Shown here one piece after another: positions 37,309-46,565 of a stretch of 64,000 nucleotides of DNA; the first letter of the stretch is position 1; each line of letters starts with the position of its first letter. Below the pieces are notes generated by a model. It did no database searches and was not told where the DNA came from. It saw only the letters and a program-made list of their open reading frames with translations. The DNA lies in the NCBI RefSeq assembly GCF_900101905.1, contig NZ_FNAJ01000003.1:186001-250000 (forward strand). The letters are read 5' to 3'. Origin of the DNA: Myxococcus virescens. Its GTDB lineage: Bacteria > Myxococcota > Myxococcia > Myxococcales > Myxococcaceae. A program made the position numbers and the translations under genes.

Positions 37309-38165
37309 TTCGACGCGCCCTCCGCGGCGCTGCCCGGCGCCATGGCGCTGTAGGGGCTGCCCACCACCAACACCTCTTCCAGCTTGCTCGTATCCACCGC
37401 CGGAACGATGTCCGCGCCCTGGAACATGCCGTGCTCCTTCTTCTCCAGGTTCGTCACGCGCCCCACCACCACGCCGGGCGGATAGATGCCGTCCGTCCCC
37501 GCGGTGATGATGAGGTCACCGTCCTCCACATCCTCGGTGCGCAGCATGTTCTCCAACTTCAGGGGCCCGCCTCCCGTACCCGCCGCCGTGCCCCGGGCCC
37601 GCGAGCGCTGCACACGCACCGCCACCCGACTCTGCGGGTCCGTCACCAGCGCCACATCCGCATACCCGCCCGTCGCCCGGATGACCTGTCCCACGATTCC
37701 ATCCGGCGTCACCACGGACATGCCGCGAAACACACCCTGCTGCTCACCACTGCTGATGCGGACCGACAGCAGCTTCGCCACCGGATTGACGCCCACCACC
37801 CGCGCGGGGATTTCCGGCCCAGGCTCGGCCTCCGCGTAGTTGAGCAGCTTGCGCAGCCGCTCGTTCTCCATCCGCGACTCCCCCAAGGACTGCACCGCCG
37901 CGCGCAGCTGGAGGTTCTCCAAGCGCAATGCGTCATTCTCCTGCCGCACGCCTCGGAGGTCCAGGTAGTTCTGGACCCCGGCCACCCCGCCCTCAATGAC
38001 GGACGTCAGCCCCTGTTGCACGGGGGACGCCACGGCGATGATCGCCCGGTCGACGAAGTTGGGTTCCCTGCCCTTCCGGCCACCGAGCAGGAAGGCCACC
38101 AGCGGCGAAAGGAGCAGGAAGCCCACGATGAGGGGGCGGTAGTACCGCTTCAGGAGCGACCACAC
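37305..38165 (-). CDS. mreC: Rod shape-determining protein MreC
   Basis: A 286-residue periplasmic scaffold with one N-terminal membrane anchor (about residues 10-27), a coiled coil around residues 70-115 (RQENDALRLENLQLRAAVQ) and the beta-barrel head domain beginning RVVGVNPVAKLLSVRIS. The GIVGQVIRATGGYADVALVTDP stretch, given here in part as GQVIRATGGYADVALVTD, is typical. It organises PBP2 and RodA outside the inner membrane. GTG 38165 is the start. It is the first gene of the cluster; mreB, usually adjacent, is not in this window. Confidence 0.93.
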   Translation of the reverse strand: MWSLLKRYYRPLIVGFLLLSPLVAFLLGGRKGREPNFVDRAIIAVASPVQQGLTSVIEGGVAGVQNYLDLRGVRQENDALRLENLQLRAAVQSLGESRMENERLRKLLNYAEAEPGPEIPARVVGVNPVAKLLSVRISSGEQQGVFRGMSVVTPDGIVGQVIRATGGYADVALVTDPQSRVAVRVQRSRARGTAAGTGGGPLKLENMLRTEDVEDGDLIITAGTDGIYPPGVVVGRVTNLEKKEHGMFQGADIVPAVDTSKLEEVLVVGSPYSAMAPGSAAEGASK

Positions 38166-38376
38166 AGGCAGGAGTTTCCGGGGGTGTAATGGGGGAGCAG
38201 GGGCTGGCTAAGGGCTCTAAATCGCTTGCATTTTCCGGTGCGTTATCCTAGGCAGTCAAGGCCTGCATGGGGGGCGGTTCCTGGTCCACCACCCACCGGC
38301 CGGGCTACCAACAACACCGCGTCGCGAGTCCTTCCGCACGGCTTTTCTCGGCGCGTTTGCCCCAGAAGTGACGACA

Positions 38377-39942
38377 ATGGACGGTCTGAATCCCCGGAAG
38401 GTTGCCTCGCTCCTGTTCATCATCGGCATCGCGGTGGTGTTCACGCTCCAGTTCGGCCCGGGCAGTTCTGGCTTCGGCGCCACGGGTGGGGCGACGGCGC
38501 CCGGTTCGGTGGCCTCGGTGAACGGCAAGGAAATCCCGCTGCGTGACTTCGCGGCGGCCTGGGCCCAGCAGATGAGCTTCCTGCGCTCGCAGGGCAGCCC
38601 GGTGCCTGAGTCGCTCGCCCGTCAGTTCGGCATGCACAACCAGGTGCTCGACCGGTTGGTGAACACGGAGCTGCTGGCCCAGGCGGCCGAGCGCCACGGC
38701 ATCGCCGCGTCCGACGATGAGCTGCGCAAGCTCATCCACCAGAACACGGACTTCCAGAAGGAGGGCCAGTTCGACTTCGAGCGCTACCAGCAGGTGCTGC
38801 GCGACTTCTACCGGAAGTCCCCGCAGGACTTCGAGGCGGAGCTGCGCCGGCAGCTGGCCGCCCAGAAGATGATGGACGTGGTGCGCGGCAACGCGGTGGT
38901 GTCGGACGACGAGGTCCGCGCCCGCTTCGAGAAGGAAGGCAACCAGGCGAAGGTCGTCTTCGCGCGCTTCCTGCCGGCCATGTACGCCGACAAGGTCTCC
39001 AACCCCACCGCGGCGCAGCTGGCCGAGTGGAAGAAGGCGCACGAGAAGGACATCAAGGAGTACTTCGAGGCCAACCGCTTCGTGTACCAGCAGCCGGAGC
39101 GCATCCGTGCGCGGCAGGTGCTGGTGAAGCTGTCCCCGGAGGCCACCGCCGACCAGAAGAAGGCGGCCCTGGAGAAGGCGCAGGCGCTGCGCAAGGAAAT
39201 CGAGGGCGGCAAGGACTTCGCCCAGGTCGCGCGCGACAGCAGCGAGGACCCGGGCAGCAAGGCGCGCGGTGGCGACCTGGGCTGGGTGGAGCGCGGCAGC
39301 TGGGAGCCGGCGCTGGCGGACGCGGCCTTCGCGCTGAAGCAGGGCGAGGTGACGCAGCCGGTGGAGACGAAGTTCGGCGTGCACCTGGTGAAGGTGGATG
39401 AGAAGCAGGCCGCCCAGGACAAGAAGCTCGAGGACGTCCAGGACGAGATTGCCACCACGCTCTACAAGCAGGACCGCGCCAAGCAGCTGGCCCGCGCCGA
39501 GGCGGAGAAGGCGCTGGCCTCCGTCAAGGCGGGCCAGGACCTGAAGACGCTCTTCCCGCCGGAGAAGGAGCAGCCCGCGCTGCTGCGCTTCGAGACGGAG
39601 ACGCGCCCGGAGGCCGTGGAGACGGACAGCTTCACCGCCGAGGGTGAGGCGGTGCCGCACCTGGGCCCCGCGCCCGAACTGGTGAAGGCGGCCTTCGCCG
39701 TCAGCGCCCCGCAGCCGCTCGACAGCGTGTTCCCCATGGGTGAGGGCTTCGTGGTGGCGCAGGTGGTGGAGCGCCAGAAGCCGGACGCCGAGGGCTTCGA
39801 GAAGCGCAAGGAGGAACTGCGCACCCAGGCCCGTCAGGCCAAGCAGATTGAGCTGACGGAGTCCTTCCTCAAGGCGCTGCGCGAGCAGGGCTCGGTGGTG
39901 ACGAACACCGCCGCCATCGACTCCGTGGTGGGCACCGGGTGA
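38377..39942 (+). CDS. Membrane-anchored parvulin-type peptidyl-prolyl isomerase/chaperone (PpiD/SurA-like)
   Basis: A 521-residue periplasmic folding factor. An N-terminal membrane anchor (KVASLLFIIGIAVVFTLQF, residues about 8-26) is followed by a SurA/PpiD-type chaperone region and a parvulin domain near residues 235-340. The domain has the parvulin pattern IRARQVLVKL, FAQVARDSSEDPGSKARGGD, LGWVERG and FGVHLVKVD. One anchor plus one parvulin domain resembles PpiD more than SurA. It probably helps outer-membrane and secreted proteins fold on their way out, relevant to the many such proteins here. ATG 38377 is used; a GTG nine bases upstream is possible. It is divergent from mreC. A hairpin at 39970-40006 ends the gene. 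Confidence 0.9.
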   Translation: MDGLNPRKVASLLFIIGIAVVFTLQFGPGSSGFGATGGATAPGSVASVNGKEIPLRDFAAAWAQQMSFLRSQGSPVPESLARQFGMHNQVLDRLVNTELLAQAAERHGIAASDDELRKLIHQNTDFQKEGQFDFERYQQVLRDFYRKSPQDFEAELRRQLAAQKMMDVVRGNAVVSDDEVRARFEKEGNQAKVVFARFLPAMYADKVSNPTAAQLAEWKKAHEKDIKEYFEANRFVYQQPERIRARQVLVKLSPEATADQKKAALEKAQALRKEIEGGKDFAQVARDSSEDPGSKARGGDLGWVERGSWEPALADAAFALKQGEVTQPVETKFGVHLVKVDEKQAAQDKKLEDVQDEIATTLYKQDRAKQLARAEAEKALASVKAGQDLKTLFPPEKEQPALLRFETETRPEAVETDSFTAEGEAVPHLGPAPELVKAAFAVSAPQPLDSVFPMGEGFVVAQVVERQKPDAEGFEKRKEELRTQARQAKQIELTESFLKALREQGSVVTNTAAIDSVVGTG

Positions 39943-39969
39943 GTCCCGGCGTCCAACCGTGACGCCTCC

Positions 39970-40006
39970 GAGGGCCGGGCCGAGGGTACTCCCCTCCCCG
40001 GCCCTC
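39970..40006. terminator. Hairpin after the parvulin gene
   Basis: A 10-base stem (GAGGGCCGGG / CCCGGCCCTC) encloses a loop that can itself pair. It begins 28 bases after the parvulin stop and is followed by TCTC rather than a U-run. Between convergent genes, so it may serve both. Confidence 0.55.
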
Positions 40007-40047
40007 TCTCATTGCGGGCTTCGCGGCCAACAGGGCCGCAGCGCCAG

Positions 40048-41142
40048 CTACCGCTCCGGGAACTCGTGGGAGCCTGTGCCGCCGTTGGGCGCAATGGGCT
40101 CGGCGATGCAGAGCGCGTCCCGGCCCCGGGCCTTGGCCGCGTACATGGCGAAGTCCGCCGCGCGGATGAGGTCCAGCGCGGACGAGGCATGGTCCGGGTA
40201 GGTGGCCACGCCCACGCTGGCGGTGAGGCGCACGTCCAGGCCCTGCTCCAGGAGGAAGCCCCGCCCCCGAAAGGCCTCGCAGACGCGCTGGCCGATGACG
40301 GCCGCGCCCGCCGGGTCCGTCTCCACCAGCAACATGGCGAACTCGTCGCCGCCGTAGCGGAAGACGGCGTCCAGGTTCTGCCGGCCCAGGGTAATCAGCA
40401 GGTCCCCCACTTCCTTCAACGTGGCGCTGCCCACCAGGTGCCCGTGGGTGTCGTTGATGCTCTTGAAGTGGTCCAGGTCCAGGAAGACGAGCGACAGCGG
40501 GTGGCTGAAGCGCTCCGAACGCTTCACCTCCTGATCCAACAAGGCGCGCAGGTGCCGGGCGTTGTAGCAGCCGGTGTGCTCGTCCGTAATCGTCAACTCC
40601 TGCACCCGCCGGAAGTTGCGCGCGTTCTCAATCGCGATGGCCGCGTAGTCCGCGATGGCGGTGAGGATGGTGAGGTCCTCGTTGGTGAAGGGTGGGTCCA
40701 TGGGCCCGTTCACCAGTTCGATGATGCCCAGGACCCGGCCCCGGGCCAGCAGCGGCACCGCGAGGATGGAGCGGGTGTGGAAGGCGGAGGCTTCATCGAA
40801 GCGTGGCGAGAAGCTGGGGTCCCCGCCCACGTCATGGACGAGCCGCGCCGCGCCGGACGTGAAGACGGCGCCGGCAATGCCCTCGCCCGGGTTGAGCTGG
40901 AGGCCCTTGAGCACGTCCGCGCCGTCACCCACCGCGATTTCGAAGTAGAGCTTTCCGGTGCGCTCGTCCTGGAGGATGAGCGACCAGTTGCGAGGCAGCA
41001 GCAGGCTGCTGACCTTCTGCATCACCAGCGCCAGCACCTCGCGGAGCTCAAGCGTGGACGTCAGCGCCTTGGCCATCTCGTTGAAGGCGGCCAACTGCTC
41101 CACTGTCCGCTTCATGGCCGACAGGAGGTCCGCGGGATTCAT
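40048..41142 (-). CDS. GAF-GGDEF diguanylate cyclase
   Basis: A 364-residue signalling protein likely to make cyclic di-GMP. The N-terminal GAF domain covers about residues 20-170 ([35 protein letters not shown]). The GGDEF domain covers 185-350, with [18 protein letters not shown], an intact [10 protein letters not shown] catalytic motif, and ARGRDAL at the end. The inhibitory I-site RxxD, normally five residues ahead of GGDEF, reads QNLD, so feedback inhibition may be absent. No membrane segment, so it should be cytoplasmic. I start at ATG 41142 because upstream residues look non-coding. It is divergent from maf over a 53-base gap. Its product could feed the PilZ protein encoded at 32820-33509, but that is inference. 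Confidence 0.9.
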   Translation of the reverse strand: MNPADLLSAMKRTVEQLAAFNEMAKALTSTLELREVLALVMQKVSSLLLPRNWSLILQDERTGKLYFEIAVGDGADVLKGLQLNPGEGIAGAVFTSGAARLVHDVGGDPSFSPRFDEASAFHTRSILAVPLLARGRVLGIIELVNGPMDPPFTNEDLTILTAIADYAAIAIENARNFRRVQELTITDEHTGCYNARHLRALLDQEVKRSERFSHPLSLVFLDLDHFKSINDTHGHLVGSATLKEVGDLLITLGRQNLDAVFRYGGDEFAMLLVETDPAGAAVIGQRVCEAFRGRGFLLEQGLDVRLTASVGVATYPDHASSALDLIRAADFAMYAAKARGRDALCIAEPIAPNGGTGSHEFPER

Positions 41143-41195
41143 CCGTAGAGTCCACTCCGGGGCACAAGTCTGGTAAGGCCGGGCCGAGCCGTAAC

Positions 41196-41792
41196 ATGCA
41201 CATGAACGCAGATCAAACGTTGCTCGTCCTGGCCTCGGCGTCGCCGCGACGCAGGGAACTTCTGGCACAGCTGGACATCCGTTTCACCGTTTCCGCGGCG
41301 GACATCGACGAAACGCCCCACGCCGGAGAGGCGGCGGAGGCCTATGTCGGTCGGCTCGCCCGGGAGAAGGCCCGCGTGGTGGCATCCCGCCACCCGGGCG
41401 CCTGGGTGCTGGCCGCCGACACCACCGTCGCCCTGGGCGCCGAGCTGCTGGGCAAGCCCCGGGACGCCGAGGAAGCCCAGGCCATGCTCACGCGCCTGTC
41501 CGGGCGGACGCATGACGTCTACACCGGCGTGGCCCTGGCCGGCCGGCATGAGGAGACGCTGGTGGTCCGCACCCGCGTCACCTTCCGGTCACTGAGCCCC
41601 GGGGAGATGTCCTGGTACGCGAACAGCGGCGAGCCCCTGGACAAGGCGGGGGCTTACGCCATCCAGGGCAAGGGCGGTTTCCTGGTGGCGGGCGTGGACG
41701 GCAGCACGTCCAACGTCGTGGGCCTGCCGCTGGGCGAGACAGTCGCCCTGCTGGAGCGGGCCGGCCTCCCCTTGCCCTGGAGGGCCTCATGA
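41196..41792 (+). CDS. maf: Maf-family nucleoside triphosphate pyrophosphatase
   Basis: A 198-residue Maf protein; the family hydrolyses dTTP, UTP or modified nucleotides and can inhibit septation. The signature starts [14 protein letters not shown], and the family's [30 protein letters not shown] and [11 protein letters not shown] regions are all present. It starts at ATG 41196 or 41202; neither has a strong site. Its stop overlaps the yggS start as ATGA, so the two are translationally coupled, a common pairing. The pyrophosphatase subfamily (YhdE or YceF type) cannot be set with certainty by eye. Confidence 0.93.
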   Translation: MHMNADQTLLVLASASPRRRELLAQLDIRFTVSAADIDETPHAGEAAEAYVGRLAREKARVVASRHPGAWVLAADTTVALGAELLGKPRDAEEAQAMLTRLSGRTHDVYTGVALAGRHEETLVVRTRVTFRSLSPGEMSWYANSGEPLDKAGAYAIQGKGGFLVAGVDGSTSNVVGLPLGETVALLERAGLPLPWRAS

Positions 41793-42472
41793 GCGGAAGC
41801 GTCGCGGAGCGGCTGGCGTCGGTGCGGGAGCGGGTGGCGGCGGCCTGTGCCCGGGCGGGGCGGCCGGTGGAGTCGGTAACGCTGGTGGCGGTGTCCAAGC
41901 TGAAGCCCGCGGACCTCATCCGCGAGGCCTATGCCGCCGGTCAGCGCGACTTCGGGGAGAACTACGCGCAGGAACTGCGGGACAAGGCCGCGGAGCTGGA
42001 GGGCCTGGAGGGCCTGCGCTGGCATGCCATTGGGGCGCTCCAGACGAACAAGGTGAAATACGTGGCGCGGGCGGCGGGGGCCTTCCACGCCCTGGACCGG
42101 CTGGAGGTCGCCCGCGAGCTGTCGAAGCGCCGCGAGGGCGCCCCACCCCTGCCCGTCTATGTCGAGGTCAACGTGGGCGGCGAGGCCACCAAGAGCGGCC
42201 TGGCGCCCGACGCGCTCGGCGTCTTCCTGGATGAGGTCCGCGCCCTGCCTGGCCTCCAGGCGGTGGGGCTGATGGCGCTGCCGCCCCCCACGGAGGAAGA
42301 GGCCCGGGCCCGCGCGGACTTCCAGGCCCTGCGCGAGCTGGCCCGTGTGCACGGGCTGCCGGGTCTGTCCATGGGCACCACCCATGACTTCGAGTGGGCC
42401 ATTGAAGAAGGCGCCACCGTCGTCCGGGTGGGCACCGCCATCTTCGGTGAGCGCGCGCTCAAATCTCCTTGA
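41789..42472 (+). CDS. YggS-family pyridoxal phosphate homeostasis protein
   Basis: A 227-residue PLP-binding TIM-barrel protein of the YggS/PLPBP family, which has no known catalytic activity and balances free PLP. The PLP-binding Lys is in [17 protein letters not shown] near residue 36; other family landmarks are [32 protein letters not shown] and [13 protein letters not shown], ending [11 protein letters not shown]. It is coupled to maf by a 4-base overlap. Its 3' end overlaps the convergent zinc-ribbon gene by 14 bases. Confidence 0.94.
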   Translation: MSGSVAERLASVRERVAAACARAGRPVESVTLVAVSKLKPADLIREAYAAGQRDFGENYAQELRDKAAELEGLEGLRWHAIGALQTNKVKYVARAAGAFHALDRLEVARELSKRREGAPPLPVYVEVNVGGEATKSGLAPDALGVFLDEVRALPGLQAVGLMALPPPTEEEARARADFQALRELARVHGLPGLSMGTTHDFEWAIEEGATVVRVGTAIFGERALKSP

Positions 42473-42680
42473 ACTTCACCCGCCCCTCCGAGTTCACGCT
42501 GACCTTGAACTCGGAGCCGCAGTAGTTGCAGCGCACCTCGTCCCCCTGGGCGAGCGCATCATCCACGGGGTTGTTGGCGTTGCACGAAGGACAGTCGAAG
42601 TCCTTGTGCGCCTTGCCACCTCCGCGCGCGGATTCCTTCTCGTCATCGTCGAAGTCGAACGAACCGCCACCACCAGACAT
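42459..42680 (-). CDS. Small zinc-ribbon protein
   Basis: A 73-residue acidic protein with a single zinc ribbon formed by CPSC and CNYC about 21 residues apart. The N terminus is Gly-rich followed by an acidic FDFDDDE stretch. I start it at ATG 42680, which has a strong AGGAGGGG site; the frame stays open far upstream but with no coding character. Zinc ribbons of this type occur in several small regulators and structural proteins, so function is unknown. Its end overlaps the yggS end by 14 bases on the opposite strand. Confidence 0.8.
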   Translation of the reverse strand: MSGGGGSFDFDDDEKESARGGGKAHKDFDCPSCNANNPVDDALAQGDEVRCNYCGSEFKVSVNSEGRVKFKEI

Positions 42681-42986
42681 GTGCCCCTCCTGCGGGATGG
42701 CGCCCGACACCGCGGGCTGCCCCGCGCGGAGGCTACCAGCGGTGTCGTCGAGTGGACACGCCGCTGCGCGGCACCGCCGCCTGCCGGGCGAACAGGCCCC
42801 GGCCGGGAAGAGGCGTGCGGGAGCGTGACGTGGGAAAGTGTGCCTCCCCGTGAAGTGAGCGGCCATCCATTGAATAGCTGGTCAACAACCGCGTCAGTGG
42901 AAATGGGCGGTGGCGGGAATGGTTCCAAGCCGGGTCTGGCGCGGTGCGGCCCGGCTACCTAATTTCCAAGCGAGGGAGCTCACCCG
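42681..42986. other. 306-base divergent intergenic region
   Basis: It separates the zinc-ribbon gene (minus) from the first DUF3108 gene (plus) and must hold a promoter for each. I see a GAGGGAG ribosome site for the DUF3108 gene and a TACCTAAT that could be a -10 region about 36 bases before its ATG, but no convincing -35. No gene or repeat is evident. Confidence 0.5.
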
Positions 42987-43790
42987 ATGCAAACGCAGTC
43001 CAAGTGGGGGTTCGCGGCGGCGCTCGCGGGGCTGGTCTGGTCGTCGACGGCCATGGCTCAGGAGTCCGTGAACCCGGCGTTCGGCCCTGGGGAGCAGAGC
43101 TCCTACCGCGTCAGGTACCTGGGCATCACCGCGGGAACCGCGCAGGTGACGGTGGGTGCCCACATGAAGCAGTGGGGCCAGGACGTGTGGCCCATCGTCG
43201 CGGTGGCGCGCTCCAACGACATGCTGGGCGTGTGGCCCATCAAGGACAAGTTCGTGTCCTACTGGCAGCCGGAGAGCCAGCGCGTGGTGGGCAGTGACTT
43301 GCACGCGGATGAGAACGGCTCACGTCGCCGGCAGCGCATCAAGATGGAGCCGGATGGCAAGACGGCCTTCGTGGTGAAGCAGAAGGAAGGCGAGTCTCCG
43401 CGCGAGTCCACCCGCGAGGTGACGGAGGGCACGCTGGATGTCACCGGTGCGACGTTCGCGTTGCGCAACCGGGAGCTGGTCGTGGGGCAGGAGTATGCCT
43501 ATCCCGTCTTCACCGGAAGCAAGCAGTTCACCCTTCGCGCGAAGGTGGAAGGGCGTGAAGTCCTGGGCACGGCGCTGGGCGACAAAGAGGTCTTCAAGCT
43601 CAGCGTGAAGACGGAGTTCGGCGGCAACCTCGCCTCGAAGCGGGACATGTTCGTCTACTTCACCACGGACTCCAGCCACGTACCGGTGCGGGTGGAGGCG
43701 GAGTTCGCGCTGGGCACCATCGTCGCGGAGATAACGGACTACAAGCCGGGCCGGAGCATGACGGTGGCCCGCGCCGAGAATGGCGGGTAG
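42987..43790 (+). CDS. DUF3108 periplasmic protein (first copy)
   Basis: A 267-residue exported protein with a signal peptide ending AMA-QE near residue 23. The mature part has the DUF3108 pattern: FGPGEQSSYRVRYLGITAGTA, a middle with VVGSDLHADENGSRR, and the C-terminal KLSVKTEFGGNLASKRDMFVYF region shown here as KRDMFVYF, ending EFALGTIVAEITDY. DUF3108 proteins form beta-barrel-like lipocalin folds of unknown ligand. A GAGGGAG site precedes ATG 42987. It begins a three-gene run with a DUF4091 protein and a second DUF3108 protein. Confidence 0.85.
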   Translation: MQTQSKWGFAAALAGLVWSSTAMAQESVNPAFGPGEQSSYRVRYLGITAGTAQVTVGAHMKQWGQDVWPIVAVARSNDMLGVWPIKDKFVSYWQPESQRVVGSDLHADENGSRRRQRIKMEPDGKTAFVVKQKEGESPRESTREVTEGTLDVTGATFALRNRELVVGQEYAYPVFTGSKQFTLRAKVEGREVLGTALGDKEVFKLSVKTEFGGNLASKRDMFVYFTTDSSHVPVRVEAEFALGTIVAEITDYKPGRSMTVARAENGG

Positions 43791-43816
43791 CACCCGCCGG
43801 AGAGTGAAGGGGGCGG

Positions 43817-45505
43817 ATGGGTGCAGGATGGGCGTGGGCGGTGGTGGCGGCGGCGATGTCCGCCACGCAGGAGCCTCAGGTGGTGTCGCCCCTGGTCAAG
43901 GTCCGGCCGGGCGAAGCAGTGAAGGGACGCAAGGAGGCGCGCCTCAGCCTCGCGCGCGGTGAGTGTGAGGCCGTGCAGGTGGCGCTTCCCGGCCGGGTGG
44001 AGCGTCCCACCGTGGAGCCGCTGACGTTGAAGGGCCCGGGCGCGGCGCTGAAGGTCAGCGTCTGGCGCGAGGCCTTCATCGACGTGAAGACGCCGTCCAA
44101 CGGCCAGGGCCACAAGGGCCCGTGGCCTGACGCGCTGGTTCCGGTGGATGCGCCGGGACATGACTCGAAGCTGCCCACCGTCTTCTACGTGGAGGTGTGC
44201 GCCCCGGAGAAGCAGGAGCCGGGGACGTACCGGGGACAGCTGCGGGTGAAGGCGGGTGACGCGAAGTTCCGGCCAGTGCCGTTCACCGCCGAGGTGCAAC
44301 CCTTCGCCCTGCCCGCCACGTCCTCGCTGCCCAACAGCTTCGGGGTGTCGATGTACAGCATCGCCCGGGGCCACGGCGTGGCGCCGGAGTCGGCGGAGGC
44401 GCGCAAGCTGTTGCGTGACTACGGACGCGCGCTCCTGGAGCACCGGGTGAGTGCCCACGGCATGAGCATGACGCCGCCTCCCGTGCGCTTCGAAAAGGGC
44501 CGCGCGGTGCTGGACTGGCGCGAGTACGACGCGGAGATGGCGCCCTTCCTGGACGGCAGCCTGCTGCCCTCCGGCGCCCGCTTCACCAGCACCGACGTGC
44601 GTGACAGCAAGCAGGCGAAGACGGACGCGGAGAAGACGGCGTACTACCGCGCCTTCGCCGAGCACTTCCGCGAGAAGGGCTGGCCCGCGCAGCTCTTCTT
44701 CTACGCCAAGGACGAACCCAAGCCCGAGGACGTGCCGCTGGTGAAGGCCCAGTCCAAGCGGGTGCGCGCGGCGGGCGCGATTCCCGTGCTCGTCACCAGC
44801 CCGCTGGATGACGCGCTGAATGGCTCGGCGGACATCCTCACGCCCACGCTCAACTGCTTCTACCCGCGCCCCGGGCCTCAGACGTGCCGCAGCGTGGTGG
44901 AGCCGCGCGCGCTGCGCAAACGGCTGGCAGGTGACACCCGGGTGTGGTGGTACCAGAGCTGCAATTCGCACGGCTGCAACGGCGGCCCCCCGGCGGACAA
45001 GGCGGTGGACGCGGCCTACAGCGGCTGGGCTTCGTACATGGTGGACCACCCCGCCCCGCTCAACCGGGCCATGGGCGTGCTCGCCTTCTCCTCCGGCGTG
45101 GACGGCGAGCTCTATTTCGACACCGTCTTCGCCTACAACACGAAGAAGGACCCCTGGAAGGACGTCTTCGAGTTCGGCGGCAACGGCGACGGCACCCTCT
45201 TCTATCCGGGGACACCCGTCAGGGTGGGTCCTTCTGGCCACCAGCCCATCCTCACGCTGCGGCTGAAGCACATTCGGGACGGACTGGAGGACTATGAGTA
45301 CCTCCGGTTGCTCGCTGAGCTGGGTGACGCGGCCTTCGCCCGGACGGCCGCGCGCAAGTTGGCGCGCACCGGTTGGGACATCAACGCGGATGCGGGAGAA
45401 TGGGAGGCGGTCCGCGAGGAAGTCACCACCCGGCTCCGGAAGCGCTGGGCGGAGTCCGAATATGCGAAGCGCCCGGACCGTCAGACGCCGCAGAGCACCC
45501 CGTAG
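43817..45505 (+). CDS. DUF4091 protein, glycoside hydrolase-like
   Basis: A 562-residue exported protein with a short signal-like start (AWAVVAAAMSATQ). An N-terminal beta-sandwich (residues about 20-160, ECEAVQVALPG) precedes a TIM-barrel-like region with LFFYAKDEPKPEDV, whose Asp-Glu pair is the likely catalytic site in GH123-type glycosidases. The C-terminal DUF4091 stretch is LRLKHIRDGLEDYEYLRLL. Such proteins are linked to N-acetylgalactosaminide cleavage, but substrate is unproven here. It begins 26 bases after the first DUF3108 gene and ends 17 bases before the second, so all three are one operon, suggesting an envelope or glycan-processing task shared with its two neighbours. Confidence 0.83.
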   Translation: MGAGWAWAVVAAAMSATQEPQVVSPLVKVRPGEAVKGRKEARLSLARGECEAVQVALPGRVERPTVEPLTLKGPGAALKVSVWREAFIDVKTPSNGQGHKGPWPDALVPVDAPGHDSKLPTVFYVEVCAPEKQEPGTYRGQLRVKAGDAKFRPVPFTAEVQPFALPATSSLPNSFGVSMYSIARGHGVAPESAEARKLLRDYGRALLEHRVSAHGMSMTPPPVRFEKGRAVLDWREYDAEMAPFLDGSLLPSGARFTSTDVRDSKQAKTDAEKTAYYRAFAEHFREKGWPAQLFFYAKDEPKPEDVPLVKAQSKRVRAAGAIPVLVTSPLDDALNGSADILTPTLNCFYPRPGPQTCRSVVEPRALRKRLAGDTRVWWYQSCNSHGCNGGPPADKAVDAAYSGWASYMVDHPAPLNRAMGVLAFSSGVDGELYFDTVFAYNTKKDPWKDVFEFGGNGDGTLFYPGTPVRVGPSGHQPILTLRLKHIRDGLEDYEYLRLLAELGDAAFARTAARKLARTGWDINADAGEWEAVREEVTTRLRKRWAESEYAKRPDRQTPQSTP

Positions 45506-45522
45506 TCTCTGGAAGGAAAAGG

Positions 45523-46419
45523 ATGAGCCCCCTGCGCACCCTCTTCGCGGCCCTGTTGTCACTGTCCAGCGTCAGCGCCTGGGCCCAGTTGCCGGACGCG
45601 GAGGCGGACGCGCCGGAGGCTGAGAGCGCCAAGGCCGAGGAGCCCGAGGCGCCCCTCACCGTGGCGCCGTGCACCTCCGCGCTGCCGGCACTGCGCACGC
45701 CCATGGCGTTCATGCCGGGTGAGGTGCTCGAGTTCGACCTCGACGCCATGGGCGCGCAGGCGGGCACCATGACGATGCGCGTCCACAAGCAGAAGGATGG
45801 GCAGCTCCCCATCCAGGTGGAGGCGCAGACCAACACCTTCTTCTCCAAGGTGCGGCGCGTGCGCGGCAGCGCCACCGCGTACCTCCACCCTCGCACGCTG
45901 CGCCCCAATCGCTACGTCGAAGACACCATGGAGAACGAACAGCGCCGCAAGGTGAACGTCGCGTTCGGCCAGAAGGAGCGCACCGTCAAGGTCGACTACC
46001 AGTTCGGCCAGCGTCCCAAGGGGCAGTTCAACTACACCTTCGACAAGGACGGCCTGGATGTGGCCGGGGCCATCTACCTGCTGCGCCAGCTGCCGCTCAA
46101 GGACGACCTCCAGGTGTGCTTCGACGTCTACGGCGTGCGCCGCATGTGGCGCATGCAGGGCGCGGTGGTGAAGCGCGAACAGGTGACGACGCCACTGGGC
46201 CAATTCAACGCCTGGCACGTGACGGGCACCGCCGTGCGACTGGACCGGCCCAAGCAGAAGCGTGAAGTCCACGTCTGGATTTCAGACGACGCGCGCCGCC
46301 TGCCGCTGGCCGCCGTGGGCACCATCGACCTGGGCGCCGTGCGCGCCACCCTCACCTCCGTGTCGCGTCCGGGTGAGAAGCCGCAAAAGAGCGAAGGACA
46401 GGAAACGATGAAGTGGTGA
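45523..46419 (+). CDS. DUF3108 periplasmic protein (second copy)
   Basis: A 298-residue exported protein and paralogue of the one at 42987-43790. A signal peptide ends WAQ-LP near residue 20, followed by an acidic Ala/Glu/Pro-rich linker of about 30 residues that the first copy lacks. The fold then starts with PGEVLEFDLDAMGAQAGTM and continues with FNYTFDKDGLDVAGAIYLLRQ and PLGQFNAWHVTGTAV, typical of DUF3108. ATG 45523 has GGAAGGAAAAGG directly upstream; the longer frame from 45373 is inside the previous gene. It is third in the operon. Confidence 0.85.
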   Translation: MSPLRTLFAALLSLSSVSAWAQLPDAEADAPEAESAKAEEPEAPLTVAPCTSALPALRTPMAFMPGEVLEFDLDAMGAQAGTMTMRVHKQKDGQLPIQVEAQTNTFFSKVRRVRGSATAYLHPRTLRPNRYVEDTMENEQRRKVNVAFGQKERTVKVDYQFGQRPKGQFNYTFDKDGLDVAGAIYLLRQLPLKDDLQVCFDVYGVRRMWRMQGAVVKREQVTTPLGQFNAWHVTGTAVRLDRPKQKREVHVWISDDARRLPLAAVGTIDLGAVRATLTSVSRPGEKPQKSEGQETMKW

Positions 46420-46483
46420 GCAGCTGACGCCCCCCTTCGTTGCGACTCCACGACATGGGCGTTGGGCTGGCGGATTCGCGCTG

Positions 46484-46520
46484 AGGGCCGGGGCGCCTCG
46501 GTGCGCCGGGCTTCGGCCCT
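46484..46520 (+). terminator. Hairpin after the second DUF3108 gene
   Basis: Nested stems AGGGCCG/CGGCCCT and GGCGC/GCGCC form a hairpin about 65 bases beyond the stop and 46 bases before the next gene. No U-tract follows. Confidence 0.4.
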
Positions 46521-46565
46521 GACTGGAAAATTGACGGAGTGCTACCTGCCTGTAGCGTCGAGGCC

